Shown here: positions 7,825-16,263 of the stretch, in pieces
Numbering within the stretch: position 1 is the first letter of the stretch
How the letters are laid out: each line of letters starts with the position of its first letter
Made by a program: the position numbers and the translations under genes
Source of the DNA: Devosia sp.
GTDB taxonomy: Bacteria; Pseudomonadota; Alphaproteobacteria; Rhizobiales; Devosiaceae
DNA length: 28,255 nt
Assembly: GCA_011322005.1 (NCBI GenBank)
Contig: DROE01000155.1
Location: 1-28,255 of the forward strand
Direction: 5' to 3'
The notes under the pieces: generated by a model
Told to the model about the DNA's origin: nothing
Seen by the model: only the letters and a program-made list of their open reading frames with translations
Databases searched by the model: none

Positions 7825-9018
7825 TCAGTCTTTGCTGCCATTGCGATTTTCTGCGGCATACTCCGAGAATGCCGTACCTAACTTTTCAAACGCCTCTTCA
7901 ATATCGCCCTGAGTGAGGATGAGCGGGGGCAGCAGGCGCAGCACATTGTCCCCTGCTGCTGCCACAAGCAGTTTTTTATCCCTGAGGCGTGTTACAAAAT
8001 CGCGCACCGGGGGGAAAATTTTCATGCCTGCCATCAAACCCTTACCGCGCACCTCGAGCACATGGTCGGGGTATTTCTGCATCAGCTGGTGCATGTGCCA
8101 GAACAGTTTCTGGCCCATCTTATCTGAGTGTTCCAGAAAGCCGGGAGCCAGAATCCGGTCGAGCACCGCATTGCCGATGGCGCAGGCCAGAGGGTTGCCG
8201 CCATAGGTCGAGCCGTGGGTGCCAGGCACCATGGACTTGGCGACTTCAGCCTTAGCCAGACAGGCCCCGAGGGGAAAACCACCTCCGATGCCCTTGGCGA
8301 CCGCCATCAGGTCGGGCTCAATACCGGCCCATTCGTGGGCGAACAGTTTTCCGGTACGCCCGTAGCCGCACTGGACTTCGTCCAGAATAAGCAACAGGCG
8401 ATGTTTGTCGCAAAGTTCACGCAACCCTTTAAGGAAACTCTCGCCAACAGCGTTGACCCCGCCTTCCCCTTGTATGGGTTCAATCATAATGGCAGCGGTT
8501 GCGGGGCCGATGGCCGCTTCAACTGCGCTGATGTCACCGGGTGCCAGATGCTTGAACCCCTCAAGCACCGGGCCAAAACCCTTCACATAGTCAGGGTTGC
8601 CTCCGGCAGCGATTGCCCCCAGCGTCCTGCCGTGAAACGAGCCGGTAAACGCAATGATTTCATACTTTTCAGGTGCGCCGCTGTCATGGAAATACCGTCG
8701 GGCAGTTTTAAGCGCGCACTCGATGGCTTCAGTTCCCGAATTGGTGAAAAACACCTTGTCGGCGAAGGTTCCTTCAACCAGGCGTTCAGCCAGTCTTTCA
8801 GCCTCGGGGACAGTGAAAAGGTTGGAGACGTGCCAGACTTTTTCGCTCGCCTCTTTAAGCGCTGCTACCAGCTGGGGGTCGTTGTGCCCCAGCGCGTTGA
8901 CGCCAATACCGGACATGAAGTCGAGATATTCATCACCCTCGCCAGAAAAAAGCCGCATGCCCCGGCCGCGCTCAAAGGCGACTTCGTCACGCATATAGGT
9001 GCCAAAAAGTGCCGACAT
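7825..9018 (-). CDS. argD: Acetylornithine aminotransferase
   Basis: PLP-dependent class III aminotransferase of arginine biosynthesis, forming N-acetylornithine; many members also transaminate succinyl-diaminopimelate for lysine. It has 397 residues. Visible features are TNSGTEAIECALKTAR (PLP phosphate contact), SFHGRTLG, the cofactor Asp213 in LILDEVQCGYGRTG, and the Schiff-base lysine Lys242 in AVAKGIGGGFPLG. Assignment to argD rather than another class III enzyme rests on the adjacent argF. The ATG at 9018 has AAGGTGG upstream; a GTG at 9030 lacks a ribosome site. It is the first gene of argD-argF-hslO, driven from a strong predicted promoter at 9128-9156. Confidence 0.95.
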   Translation of the reverse strand: MSALFGTYMRDEVAFERGRGMRLFSGEGDEYLDFMSGIGVNALGHNDPQLVAALKEASEKVWHVSNLFTVPEAERLAERLVEGTFADKVFFTNSGTEAIECALKTARRYFHDSGAPEKYEIIAFTGSFHGRTLGAIAAGGNPDYVKGFGPVLEGFKHLAPGDISAVEAAIGPATAAIMIEPIQGEGGVNAVGESFLKGLRELCDKHRLLLILDEVQCGYGRTGKLFAHEWAGIEPDLMAVAKGIGGGFPLGACLAKAEVAKSMVPGTHGSTYGGNPLACAIGNAVLDRILAPGFLEHSDKMGQKLFWHMHQLMQKYPDHVLEVRGKGLMAGMKIFPPVRDFVTRLRDKKLLVAAAGDNVLRLLPPLILTQGDIEEAFEKLGTAFSEYAAENRNGSKD

Positions 9019-9127
9019 TGCGTTTTCCACCTTTCAAAACCACGGGGACAAAAAGGCCTTTTAGCATCATTTGCGAAGCCAAAATCAAAAAACGCGCCGC
9101 CGATTGGGGGCACGTTTGTCATTTGTC

Positions 9128-9156
9128 TATATGAGGGGAGATATTTTTCTTGTCAA
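9128..9156 (-). promoter_or_regulatory. Promoter for argD-argF-hslO
   Basis: On the minus strand, TTGACA (9156-9151) is separated by 17 bases from CATATA (9133-9128). The -35 is a perfect match. The predicted start is near 9121, giving an argD leader of about 100 bases. No arginine-repressor box was recognised. Confidence 0.6.
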
Positions 9157-9223
9157 TGGCGAGGGCTAAGTCCCGGTCAAGACTCAACTTTTGCAGAAAA
9201 GCCCCGTGTTCACAGGTTTTTTT

Positions 9224-9241
9224 CCGGGAAAACCGGGAAAA
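9224..9241. repeat. Tandem 9-bp repeat upstream of the gcrA promoter
   Basis: CCGGGAAAA occurs twice head to tail (9224-9232 and 9233-9241), ending five bases before the proposed gcrA -35. Position and exact repetition suggest a regulator site. The 368-base gap between argD and gcrA (9019-9386) otherwise holds the two divergent promoters, three GANTC sites (9181, 9255, 9377) and a small open frame before gcrA. Confidence 0.45.
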
Positions 9242-9246
9242 ATACC

Positions 9247-9276
9247 TTGTCAGGGATTCCGGGGCTTGTGTAGTAT
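9247..9276 (+). promoter_or_regulatory. Probable gcrA promoter with GANTC in the spacer
   Basis: TTGTCA (9247-9252) and TAGTAT (9271-9276) are 18 bases apart. A GATTC site (GANTC, the CcrM methylation motif) at 9255-9259 lies between them. GcrA activates sigma-70 promoters carrying methylated GANTC near -35/-10 in Caulobacter, so this arrangement suggests autoregulation or methylation-state control. Confidence 0.5.
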
Positions 9277-9295
9277 TGTCGCAGTTGGAACCACG

Positions 9296-9394
9296 ATGTC
9301 TCGTGTGGCGGACCAGCTCACTAAGCGATTTGCAATTGAAATAACTGCTGGCTCTTTGTGCGGCAGAACGATGGGGGATTCTGTTTATGGGTAG
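9296..9394 (+). CDS. Candidate 32-residue upstream ORF overlapping the gcrA start
   Basis: ATG at 9296 opens a 32-codon frame in the gcrA leader that ends in TAG at 9392-9394, inside the gcrA coding sequence; the gcrA ATG is at 9387. The upstream ribosome site is weak (GGAA). The peptide has no recognisable domain. It may be a leader that couples translation to gcrA or simply chance; the overlap geometry is the only support. Confidence 0.25.
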   Translation: MSRVADQLTKRFAIEITAGSLCGRTMGDSVYG

Positions 9395-9914
9395 CAGTTG
9401 GACCGAAGAGCGTGTCTCAATACTCACCAAATTGTGGATGGAGGGGCTCAGCGCCTCTCAGATCGCCAGTGAGCTGGGTGAAGGGGTAACCCGCAATGCC
9501 GTGATCGGAAAAGTTCACAGGCTCAAGCTCTCTGGCCGGGCCAAGCCTGCCAGTTCCTCCCAGAGAACGCGCTCCGCTACCCGCCTGCCAAGGCGGGCCA
9601 AACCCAATGGCGCCAGTTCCTCCTTCAAGCGCCGGGTCGTTGCCAGCCGCGTGATCGGAGCCACAGCACTCAAATCAGCCGAGGCCGATCAGGAAAATAT
9701 CAGGGTCACCCCCAATAATGTCACCGAGTTGTTCATTCCGGTCAAGGAGCGTATCGGCCTTCTGGGACTGACGGAAAAAACCTGCAAATGGCCCATCGGC
9801 GACCCGTTGTTGAAGGATTTCCACTTTTGTGGTCGGGATTCCAACGAAAACGCGCCATACTGCAAGTTCCATTCCAAGCGCGCCTATCACACGATGGACC
9901 GCAAGAAAAAATAG
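9387..9914 (+). CDS. gcrA: GcrA cell-cycle regulator
   Basis: Alphaproteobacterial transcription factor that binds RNA polymerase holoenzyme (sigma-70) and activates promoters carrying CcrM-methylated GANTC sites. It has 175 residues. The N-terminal DNA-binding domain starts WTEERVSILTKLWMEG, followed by LSASQIASELG and TRNAVIGKVHRL (helix-turn-helix). A basic low-complexity linker rich in Arg, Ser and Lys follows (about residues 50-95). The conserved C-terminal segment includes CKWPIGDP and FHFCGRDSNENAPYCKFH, the sigma-interacting region with conserved cysteines. The start ATG has GGGGGA (9373-9378) upstream. A GANTC site lies only six bases before the start codon. Its stop codon directly abuts that of phoB on the other strand. 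Confidence 0.95.
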   Translation: MGSSWTEERVSILTKLWMEGLSASQIASELGEGVTRNAVIGKVHRLKLSGRAKPASSSQRTRSATRLPRRAKPNGASSSFKRRVVASRVIGATALKSAEADQENIRVTPNNVTELFIPVKERIGLLGLTEKTCKWPIGDPLLKDFHFCGRDSNENAPYCKFHSKRAYHTMDRKKK

Positions 9915-10625
9915 TCAGGTCTGGTTTTTTTTTGCTCCGAAGCGTTCATCAAATGCGTAACCGGTACCGCGAACCGTACGGATGGGGTCGGTTTTTTTGC
10001 CCCTGTTGATGACTTTGCGGAGGCGTCCGATGTGAACGTCCACCGTGCGTTCGTCCACATAGATTTCCCTTCCCCAGATATTGTCCAGCAACTGAGTCCG
10101 TGAATAGACCCGCCCCGGATGGCGCATCAAAAACTCCAGCAACCGGAACTCGGTTGCGGCAAGGGTGATTTCCTTTCCCGCCCGATACAGACGGTGGTTT
10201 TTGGTGTCCAGTTCCATGTCTCCGGCTTTTAGAACCCCTTGTTCAAGTTCTGGATTTGCGCGGCGCAGCAGCGCTTCAATGCGCGCCAGCAGTTCGGGCA
10301 CGGAAAACGGCTTGACCACATAGTCGTCAGCACCGGTTTTCAGTCCACGGACTTTTTCTTCCTCGACGCCGCGCGCGGTCAGCATGATGATGGGCACGTT
10401 TTTTGTCTCTTCGCGTGCGCGCCAGCGGCGGCACAATTCAATGCCCGAGGGGCCGGGCAGCATCCAGTCGAGCAGGATGAGATCGGGTATGGTTTGACGG
10501 CTCAACTCATCTGCTTCATCTCCGTCCATGGCGGTGACGACCCGATAGCCTGCAGCCTCAAGATTGTAGCGCAGCATCGTCGAGATGTCCCGCTGATCCT
10601 CAACCACCAAAATCAATGCCGGCAT
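9915..10625 (-). CDS. phoB: Phosphate regulon response regulator PhoB
   Basis: OmpR/PhoB-family transcription factor that binds Pho boxes when phosphorylated by PhoR under phosphate limitation. It has 236 residues. The receiver domain has acidic residues Glu9-Asp10, phospho-acceptor Asp53 in LILLDWMLPG, Thr in MLTARG and Lys in DDYVVKPFS. The C-terminal winged helix includes LLEFLMRHPGRVYSR, the recognition helix ERTVDVHIGRLRK and TVRGTGYAF. It is the last gene of the phoR-pstSCAB-phoU-phoB unit, 20 bases after phoU, with GGGAG before its ATG. The Pho box before pstS implies positive autoregulation of the operon. Confidence 0.95.
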   Translation of the reverse strand: MPALILVVEDQRDISTMLRYNLEAAGYRVVTAMDGDEADELSRQTIPDLILLDWMLPGPSGIELCRRWRAREETKNVPIIMLTARGVEEEKVRGLKTGADDYVVKPFSVPELLARIEALLRRANPELEQGVLKAGDMELDTKNHRLYRAGKEITLAATEFRLLEFLMRHPGRVYSRTQLLDNIWGREIYVDERTVDVHIGRLRKVINRGKKTDPIRTVRGTGYAFDERFGAKKNQT

Positions 10626-10645
10626 TGGCCCGCTCCCAAATCATT

Positions 10646-11350
10646 TCAGGACAGTTCGATAAGCCCGGCCTCCAGATCGGCGGGAAGGTTGCCCCCGGTC
10701 TGAACATAATAGGCCGCTTCGGCAATGTTGGTGGCATGGTCCCCGGCGCGCTCAAGATTTTTGGCGCAGAACAACAGATGCGTGCAGTCGGTAATGTTGC
10801 GCGGGTCCTCCATCATGTAGGTCAGGAACTCGCGGAACAGCGACATATAAAGCGCATCGACCTCGTCATCGGCCTTGACGATACGCGCGCAGGCTTCCAC
10901 ATCGTTGGAGGTCACCGTATCGAGCGCCTTGTTGATCTGCCCGAGCACCATCTCCGACATGTGTTTTACGCCGGAATAAAGCTGGGCGGCCATTCTCTTG
11001 TCGCTCATCCTCAGGGTGCGCCGGGAAATGTTCTTGGCCATGTCGCCGATGCGCTCAAGGTCGGTTGCCACATGGATTGAAGCCACAATCCGGCGCAGGT
11101 CTGCGGCCATTGGCTGGCGGCGGGCAATCATGGAGACGGCCTTTTCGTCAATCAGGCGTTGCAGGTCATCGACCTTTTTGTCGTCACCGGCGACCTGGCG
11201 GGCCAGTTCATGGTCCACTCGCACCAGCGCCATGGTCGAGTTGACAATAGCCAGTTCCACCATACCGCCCATCTCAGAAATCAGGCGGACGAGCTCAGCC
11301 AGCTCGTCCTCGTAGGATTGCACGATGTGGGGAGACGGGGTTTTGGGCAT
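10646..11350 (-). CDS. phoU: Phosphate signalling regulator PhoU
   Basis: Cytosolic all-helical protein of two repeated PhoU domains that links PstSCAB to PhoR and prevents PhoB activation when phosphate is sufficient. It has 234 residues, a normal length. The metal-binding signature of the first repeat is degenerate but recognisable in DLRRIVASIHVATDLERIGDMAKNI (an E-x-x-x-D pattern), and the second repeat has LLFCAKNLERAGDHATNIAE. It lies between pstB (31-base gap) and phoB (20-base gap). AGGA precedes the ATG. Confidence 0.95.
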   Translation of the reverse strand: MPKTPSPHIVQSYEDELAELVRLISEMGGMVELAIVNSTMALVRVDHELARQVAGDDKKVDDLQRLIDEKAVSMIARRQPMAADLRRIVASIHVATDLERIGDMAKNISRRTLRMSDKRMAAQLYSGVKHMSEMVLGQINKALDTVTSNDVEACARIVKADDEVDALYMSLFREFLTYMMEDPRNITDCTHLLFCAKNLERAGDHATNIAEAAYYVQTGGNLPADLEAGLIELS

Positions 11351-11381
11351 ATAATATTCCTGATTTTGGACGGGAAAACGG

Positions 11382-12218
11382 CTAGCCGATACGTCCGGTT
11401 ATATAGTCCTGGGTTTTGGCATCAACCGGATTGGTGAAAATCTGCTCGGTTTCGCCTTTTTCGATGAGTTTTCCCATATGGAAGAAGGCGGTTTTCTGGC
11501 TGACGCGGGCCGCCTGCTGCATGGAATGGGTGACAATGACAATCGCATAGTTCTGGCGCAACTCGTCAATCAGTTCTTCGATGATGGAGGTGGCGATGGG
11601 GTCCAGAGCCGAAGCAGGCTCATCCATGAGCAGAATTTCGGGCCGGGTGGCAATGGCGCGGGCAATGCACAGGCGCTGCTGCTGGCCACCGGATAGCGAG
11701 GTGCCCGAGTCCTGCAGCCTGTCGGCCACTTCGTCAAACAGTCCGGCGCGCTTCAATGAAGAAACCACCAGTTCCTCCAACTCGTCCCGGTCTTTTGTCA
11801 TGCCGTGGATGCGGGGGCCATAGGCAACGTTTTCAAAGATGGATTTGGGAAACGGGTTGGGTTTTTGAAACACCATTCCGACCCGGGCGCGCAATTCCAC
11901 CACATCGATGGAGCGGTCATAAATGTCTTGCCCGTCCAGTGTGATATTGCCGGTGACCCTGCACACATCAATGGTGTCGTTCATGCGGTTGAAACAGCGC
12001 AGCAGTGACGACTTTCCACAGCCCGAGGGGCCGATGAGGGAGAGAACCTCGTTGGGCATGACGTCCAGGTCGACGTCAAACAGGGCCTGTTTCTGCTCAT
12101 AAAAAACCGAGACATTACGGGCGGTGATTTTAGGGTTGGCCGGGGTCATTGTTCCGGGCAACAGGGCAGTGCTGGTTGCCCCGGGGTTGGTCGTTTCCAG
12201 TTTTATCTGGTCAAGCAT
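11382..12218 (-). CDS. pstB: Phosphate ABC transporter ATP-binding protein PstB
   Basis: Energising ATPase of the high-affinity phosphate importer, peripheral at the inner face of the membrane. It has 278 residues. Walker A is GPSGCGKS (63-70), Q-loop VFQKPNPFP, signature LSGGQQQR (175-182), Walker B ILLMDE (195-200), and the switch His is in VTHSMQQA. The frame opens at a TTG at 12245, but ATG 12218 has an ideal Shine-Dalgarno. That site, TAGGAGG, includes the TAG stop of pstA, so the two genes should be translationally coupled. Confidence 0.96.
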   Translation of the reverse strand: MLDQIKLETTNPGATSTALLPGTMTPANPKITARNVSVFYEQKQALFDVDLDVMPNEVLSLIGPSGCGKSSLLRCFNRMNDTIDVCRVTGNITLDGQDIYDRSIDVVELRARVGMVFQKPNPFPKSIFENVAYGPRIHGMTKDRDELEELVVSSLKRAGLFDEVADRLQDSGTSLSGGQQQRLCIARAIATRPEILLMDEPASALDPIATSIIEELIDELRQNYAIVIVTHSMQQAARVSQKTAFFHMGKLIEKGETEQIFTNPVDAKTQDYITGRIG

Positions 12219-12228
12219 TTGTTTCCTC

Positions 12229-13815
12229 CTACCAACGACGTTCAAACTGTTTGCGCAGCACCACGGCCAGCGCGTTCATCACCACCAGAAAAGCGAGCAG
12301 CACCATGATTGCCGCCGAGGTGCGTTGCTGAAATGCGGGTTCGGGGAAGTCCGCCCACATGAAAATCTGAACCGGCAGCACCGTTGCCGGGTCGGTGAAA
12401 CCGCCCGGAATATCGACTACAAACGCCACCATCCCGATCATTAAAAGAGGCGCGGTTTCGCCGAGTGCCTGAGCCATGCCGATGATGGTGCCGGTGAGAA
12501 TGCCGGGCATGGCCAGCGGCAAAACATGATGGACCACCACCTGCATTTTTGAAGCTCCGATGCCCAGCGCCGCCTCGCGGATGGAGGGAGGTACGGCGCG
12601 CAGTGCTGCCCGCGAGGCAATGATGATGGTGGGCAGGGTCATCAGCGCCAGCACCATGCCCCCAACGAGGGGGGCTGAGCGCGGCATGCCAAAAAACGTC
12701 AGGAATACCGCAAGGCCCAGCAGGCCAAAGACAATGGAGGGCACCGCCGCCAGATTGTTGATGTTGACCTCGACAAGAGCCGTTAATCGGTTACGCGGGG
12801 CGAACTCCTCCAGATAAACTGCCGCCGCCACCCCAAGGGGAAAAGACAGGCCAAGCGTTACGACAAGGGTGAGTGCGGTGCCCACCACCGCCCCCAGTAT
12901 CCCGGCCATTTCCGGCTCGCGGCTGGCGCCCCTAGTGAAAAACAGGGTGTTGAATTTGGCCTGAACCAGTTGACGTTCCACCAGCTTGTCGGTCCAGACA
13001 ATTTCCCGGTCGGAGAATTTGCGGTTGGCCTCGGGGACCTCGATCAGGCGCACTTGCCAGTCCAAGGCTTTTGTGGTTTCGCCCGCATCAAGGGGGGAGA
13101 GTATCCGGGCCGTGGCCAAGTTCCCCTCCAGCGTTTCCAGCTTGAACACACCTCCCCCAGCATAAAGAAGCAGTGAGGGCATTTCTCTGGATAGGGAAAT
13201 TTTGCCATCCGCTCCTGAACTTTCCAGCCCGGCGGCAAGGTCTGCGCCGGAAATGAGCACTCCTGTTTCGCTGACCTCAATGGCCAGTTCCCCTTCGCCG
13301 GTGCGATAGGTACTGCGGCTAATCTGCCCCTTGAGATAAAGGTCGGCAAAGTCCGACAGCGGCAGGGTGATTGCATTTGGAGCGTTCCGGCGTTCCGGGT
13401 CAGCAAGCAGGGCTTCGCGCAACAAAACCGGCGCGCCGGGGGAGATCAGGCCGGAAAGGGTGCGTTTCGCCGTGCGCCCGGAAACCTCAGGGAATTGTTC
13501 CCTTATGGCTGTGCGCACGATAGCATCATAATCGGCCCCGGAGAGGGATTCTTCAGAAATCACCCCCTCGTCGCCCAACGTCTGCGCGTTCAACTCCAGA
13601 GGCAGCGCGACAAAATTGTGGGTGAAGGCGGGCCACCCCTGCATGAATATGGTCGTGAACAGGAACAGCAAAAACCCGACCGAAACACCGATGGCACCAA
13701 GGCCCAGAGCCTTGAACATCCATTCGGCGCGATAGCGGGCCCTGAGGCGTTCGCGCGCCTCCATGCCTGTGTGCAGGGAGCTTTTGTTCGCCGGACTATC
13801 GAAAAAATCAGTCAT
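12229..13815 (-). CDS. pstA: Phosphate ABC transporter permease PstA, long form
   Basis: Membrane subunit of the phosphate importer. At 528 residues it is far longer than E. coli PstA (about 300). The extra part is a large hydrophilic segment between the first membrane helix (about 34-58) and the permease core (from about 305), matching the DUF3333 N-terminal domain found in many alphaproteobacterial PstA proteins; it is predicted to be periplasmic. The core carries the EAA-type loop SIREAALGIGASKMQVVVHHVLP and about five membrane helices. The ATG is preceded by AGGAG and overlaps the end of pstC by 8 bases. The stop TAG is part of the pstB ribosome site. Confidence 0.94.
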   Translation of the reverse strand: MTDFFDSPANKSSLHTGMEARERLRARYRAEWMFKALGLGAIGVSVGFLLFLFTTIFMQGWPAFTHNFVALPLELNAQTLGDEGVISEESLSGADYDAIVRTAIREQFPEVSGRTAKRTLSGLISPGAPVLLREALLADPERRNAPNAITLPLSDFADLYLKGQISRSTYRTGEGELAIEVSETGVLISGADLAAGLESSGADGKISLSREMPSLLLYAGGGVFKLETLEGNLATARILSPLDAGETTKALDWQVRLIEVPEANRKFSDREIVWTDKLVERQLVQAKFNTLFFTRGASREPEMAGILGAVVGTALTLVVTLGLSFPLGVAAAVYLEEFAPRNRLTALVEVNINNLAAVPSIVFGLLGLAVFLTFFGMPRSAPLVGGMVLALMTLPTIIIASRAALRAVPPSIREAALGIGASKMQVVVHHVLPLAMPGILTGTIIGMAQALGETAPLLMIGMVAFVVDIPGGFTDPATVLPVQIFMWADFPEPAFQQRTSAAIMVLLAFLVVMNALAVVLRKQFERRW

Positions 13816-15202
13816 ATTGCTCCTGATATTTCTTGACCACTCGCAGGGCGATGATGTTGAGGCTCAGCGTCACCAGAAAAAGCACCAGCGCCAGGGCGAA
13901 AGCGGAGAGGGTCTTGGCGCTGTCAAAGGCGCTGTCACCGGTGAGCAGGGTGACAATCTGAACGGTCACCGTGGTCACCGCCTCAAGGGGGTTGATGGTG
14001 AGGTTGGCGGCAAGTCCGGCGGCCATCACCACAATCATGGTTTCGCCAATGGCGCGGGAGATGGCCAGCATCAGCGCCGAGACGATGCCGGGCAGCGCGG
14101 CGGGCAGAACAACCTTGCGGATGGTTTCCGATCTTGTCGCGCCAAGGGCCGCTGAGCCGTCACGCAGACTTTCAGGGACCGCACTTATCACATCGTCAGA
14201 CAGGGAGGAGACGAAGGGAATAATCATCACCCCGAGGATGATGCCGGCGGCCAGCGCGCTTTCCGAGGACACCGTCAGGCCGAAGGCCTCCCCGCTGCGG
14301 CGAAAGAAGGGCGCAACGGTGAGGGCGGCGAAAAAGCCATAGACCACGGTGGGGATACCGGCGAGCAGCTCCATAACCGGCTTGGCCACAACGCGCGCCT
14401 TTTTGGGCGCATAGTCGGAGAGATAAATCGCCGCCATCAGCCCGACAGGTGCGGCGACCAGAATGGCGATGGCGCTTATCAGCAGCGTTCCGGCAAACAC
14501 CGGCACGGCGCCAAAGATCTGGGCGTTGCGGGCATCAGTAGCTGCCGCTCCGGCACCCTCAAAGGCGCTTTGCGGGCTCCATTGGGTGCCAAACAGGAAG
14601 TCGCTCAGCGAGACAAACTTGAAGAATTGCCAAGTCTCGAACACCAGTGAGAACACAATGCCAAAGGTGGTGAGGATGGCAACACCCGAAGCTGCCATCA
14701 GCAGCCAGAGCGCGGCCGTTTCCACGAACTGGCGGGCGCGCAGGCGCGGGGAAATCTGCCTCCAGCCCGATAGTGCGCCAAGGACAAGGGCAACAGTGCC
14801 AAGGCCGGCGAATGCAGAATTCACAAGACTGTAGCTGTCCCGATAGCGTTCACTTGCGGTCTGCACGAGCGGGGTGGCCTCACCAAACGCTGATCCATAT
14901 AACAGCGCCTGCGCTGTTTGAAGAACCGTCGCTCTCTGCTCCGCATTCAGGGTACTGAATTCCGAGCCCAGTTGGCCAGCGACCAGATAGTCGGTAAAAA
15001 TTCCGGCAAACAGGAGCCAGAGAATGGCCACACCCAGAGCAGGCGCGCTGCCCCAGATGAGAAGGTAGGCCCCGTGATATTCCTGTTTTGAGTGCAGGGA
15101 GGCGACCTCGCCTTGAGCCAGCGCAACGGCCCGCCCCCGTCCGGCAAAATAAAGGCCCCCCGGAACCAGCAATAACGCTGTAAACACGAACCAGATAGAC
15201 AC
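13808..15202 (-). CDS. pstC: Phosphate ABC transporter permease PstC, long form
   Basis: Partner permease of PstA. It has 464 residues against about 320 in E. coli. The N-terminal extension has two extra membrane segments (about 1-20 and 45-70) and a periplasmic stretch (about 70-125), consistent with the PstC N-terminal domain (DUF3708 type). The permease core follows with AAPVGLMAAIYLSDYAP, GIPTVVYGFFA, and the ATPase-contacting loop ESLRDGSAALGATRSETIRKVVLP. The start is a GTG with AAAGGA seven bases upstream. It is 53 bases after pstS and overlaps pstA by 8 bases. Confidence 0.94.
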   Translation of the reverse strand: MSIWFVFTALLLVPGGLYFAGRGRAVALAQGEVASLHSKQEYHGAYLLIWGSAPALGVAILWLLFAGIFTDYLVAGQLGSEFSTLNAEQRATVLQTAQALLYGSAFGEATPLVQTASERYRDSYSLVNSAFAGLGTVALVLGALSGWRQISPRLRARQFVETAALWLLMAASGVAILTTFGIVFSLVFETWQFFKFVSLSDFLFGTQWSPQSAFEGAGAAATDARNAQIFGAVPVFAGTLLISAIAILVAAPVGLMAAIYLSDYAPKKARVVAKPVMELLAGIPTVVYGFFAALTVAPFFRRSGEAFGLTVSSESALAAGIILGVMIIPFVSSLSDDVISAVPESLRDGSAALGATRSETIRKVVLPAALPGIVSALMLAISRAIGETMIVVMAAGLAANLTINPLEAVTTVTVQIVTLLTGDSAFDSAKTLSAFALALVLFLVTLSLNIIALRVVKKYQEQYD

Positions 15203-15255
15203 TGAATTTCCTTTCCGGTTTACTTGGCCGACCGTTCTGGCCGGGCGCTGAGGGG

Positions 15256-16263
15256 TCAGTTCATTTGAGCCGGCGTCAGATTATTGATGTCTTCAATCAC
15301 CCTCTGACGTTCCTTCTCAGGGAGCGGAATGAGGCCTTTCTCGCCCAGATAGCCGTCTTCGCCCGAGGCCCGCTCGGCGGTAAAGGCAAGGGCATATTCA
15401 ACAAGACCGGGGATGGTGCCCACATGCTCTTTCTTGAGATAGAAGTAGAGCGAGCGGGCAATGGGATAGGTTCCTGCGGCGATGTTTTCAAAGGTCGGTT
15501 CGCTGCCATCGACAGTGGCCCCGCGCAGGGTGTCGGCGTTCTGGTCAAGGAACGAAAATCCAAAAATGCCGACGGCCGCGCTGTTGGAAGCGAGTTTTTG
15601 CACAATCAGATTGTCATTTTCCCCGGCGTCCACATAAACACCGTCCTCGCGTATGTCAGCGCACAGGTCTTCCTCGATGCCCTCCTGGCAGGCCTGGTGC
15701 ATGACCAGTTCAACAAAAGCGTCGCGGGTGCCCGAAGTCGGAGGGGGCCCCAAGACCTCAATTGCTTCGTCGGGCAGGGCGGGGTCTATCTCAGACCAGC
15801 GCGAAAAGGGATTTGGCACCAGTGCGCCCTCAACCACAATATTGCGGGCCAGTGCGAGGAATATCTGCTCGCGGGAAAGCGTGAAATCAGGACCGGATTT
15901 GGAGTTGGCGAGCACGATGCCGTCAAAGCCTATTCTGACCTCAACCGGGGTCACGCCGTTTGCAGCGCAGGTCTCCAGCTCGGAATTCTTGATGCGCCGG
16001 GAGGCATTGGCAATATCGGGAGTATTTGCGCCCACCCCGGCGCAAAACAGTTTCAGCCCGCCGCCCGAGCCGGTGGCTTCAACGATCGGGGTGGGAAAGC
16101 TGCTGGTCTGTCCGAAACGCTCCGCAACGGTGATGGCGAAGGGGAAAACCGTTGACGAGCCGACAATCTGAAGCTGCTCGCGTGCCTGAGCGGCACCAGT
16201 GCCTGCCGACAGCGCCCCGATGGAGGCCAGAGCGAAGACCATGAAGGTTTTGGAGATTTTCAT
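15256..16263 (-). CDS. pstS: Phosphate-binding protein PstS
   Basis: Periplasmic phosphate receptor that delivers phosphate to PstCA. It has 335 residues with a Sec signal peptide; the likely cleavage follows AQA at residue 27. The mature protein begins near the phosphate-binding VGSSTVFPF (34-42). Other ligand-loop features are EATGSGGG, a serine in NASRRIKNSE, and PPTSGTRDAFVEL. The frame can be read back to 16308, but ATG 16263 gives a proper signal peptide and has AGGA upstream. It is directly downstream of the Pho box at 16378-16406 and probably the most strongly induced gene of the operon. Confidence 0.95.
   Translation of the reverse strand: MKISKTFMVFALASIGALSAGTGAAQAREQLQIVGSSTVFPFAITVAERFGQTSSFPTPIVEATGSGGGLKLFCAGVGANTPDIANASRRIKNSELETCAANGVTPVEVRIGFDGIVLANSKSGPDFTLSREQIFLALARNIVVEGALVPNPFSRWSEIDPALPDEAIEVLGPPPTSGTRDAFVELVMHQACQEGIEEDLCADIREDGVYVDAGENDNLIVQKLASNSAAVGIFGFSFLDQNADTLRGATVDGSEPTFENIAAGTYPIARSLYFYLKKEHVGTIPGLVEYALAFTAERASGEDGYLGEKGLIPLPEKERQRVIEDINNLTPAQMN

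Noticed and set aside
8128..9273. 381-codon plus-strand frame opposite argD
   Set aside because: argD is certain on the minus strand; the antisense frame lacks any family resemblance and crosses the argD promoter.
9019..9386. CtrA boxes (TTAA-N7-TTAA) before gcrA
   Set aside because: CtrA represses gcrA in Caulobacter, so I looked for them; no such pair is present in this gap.
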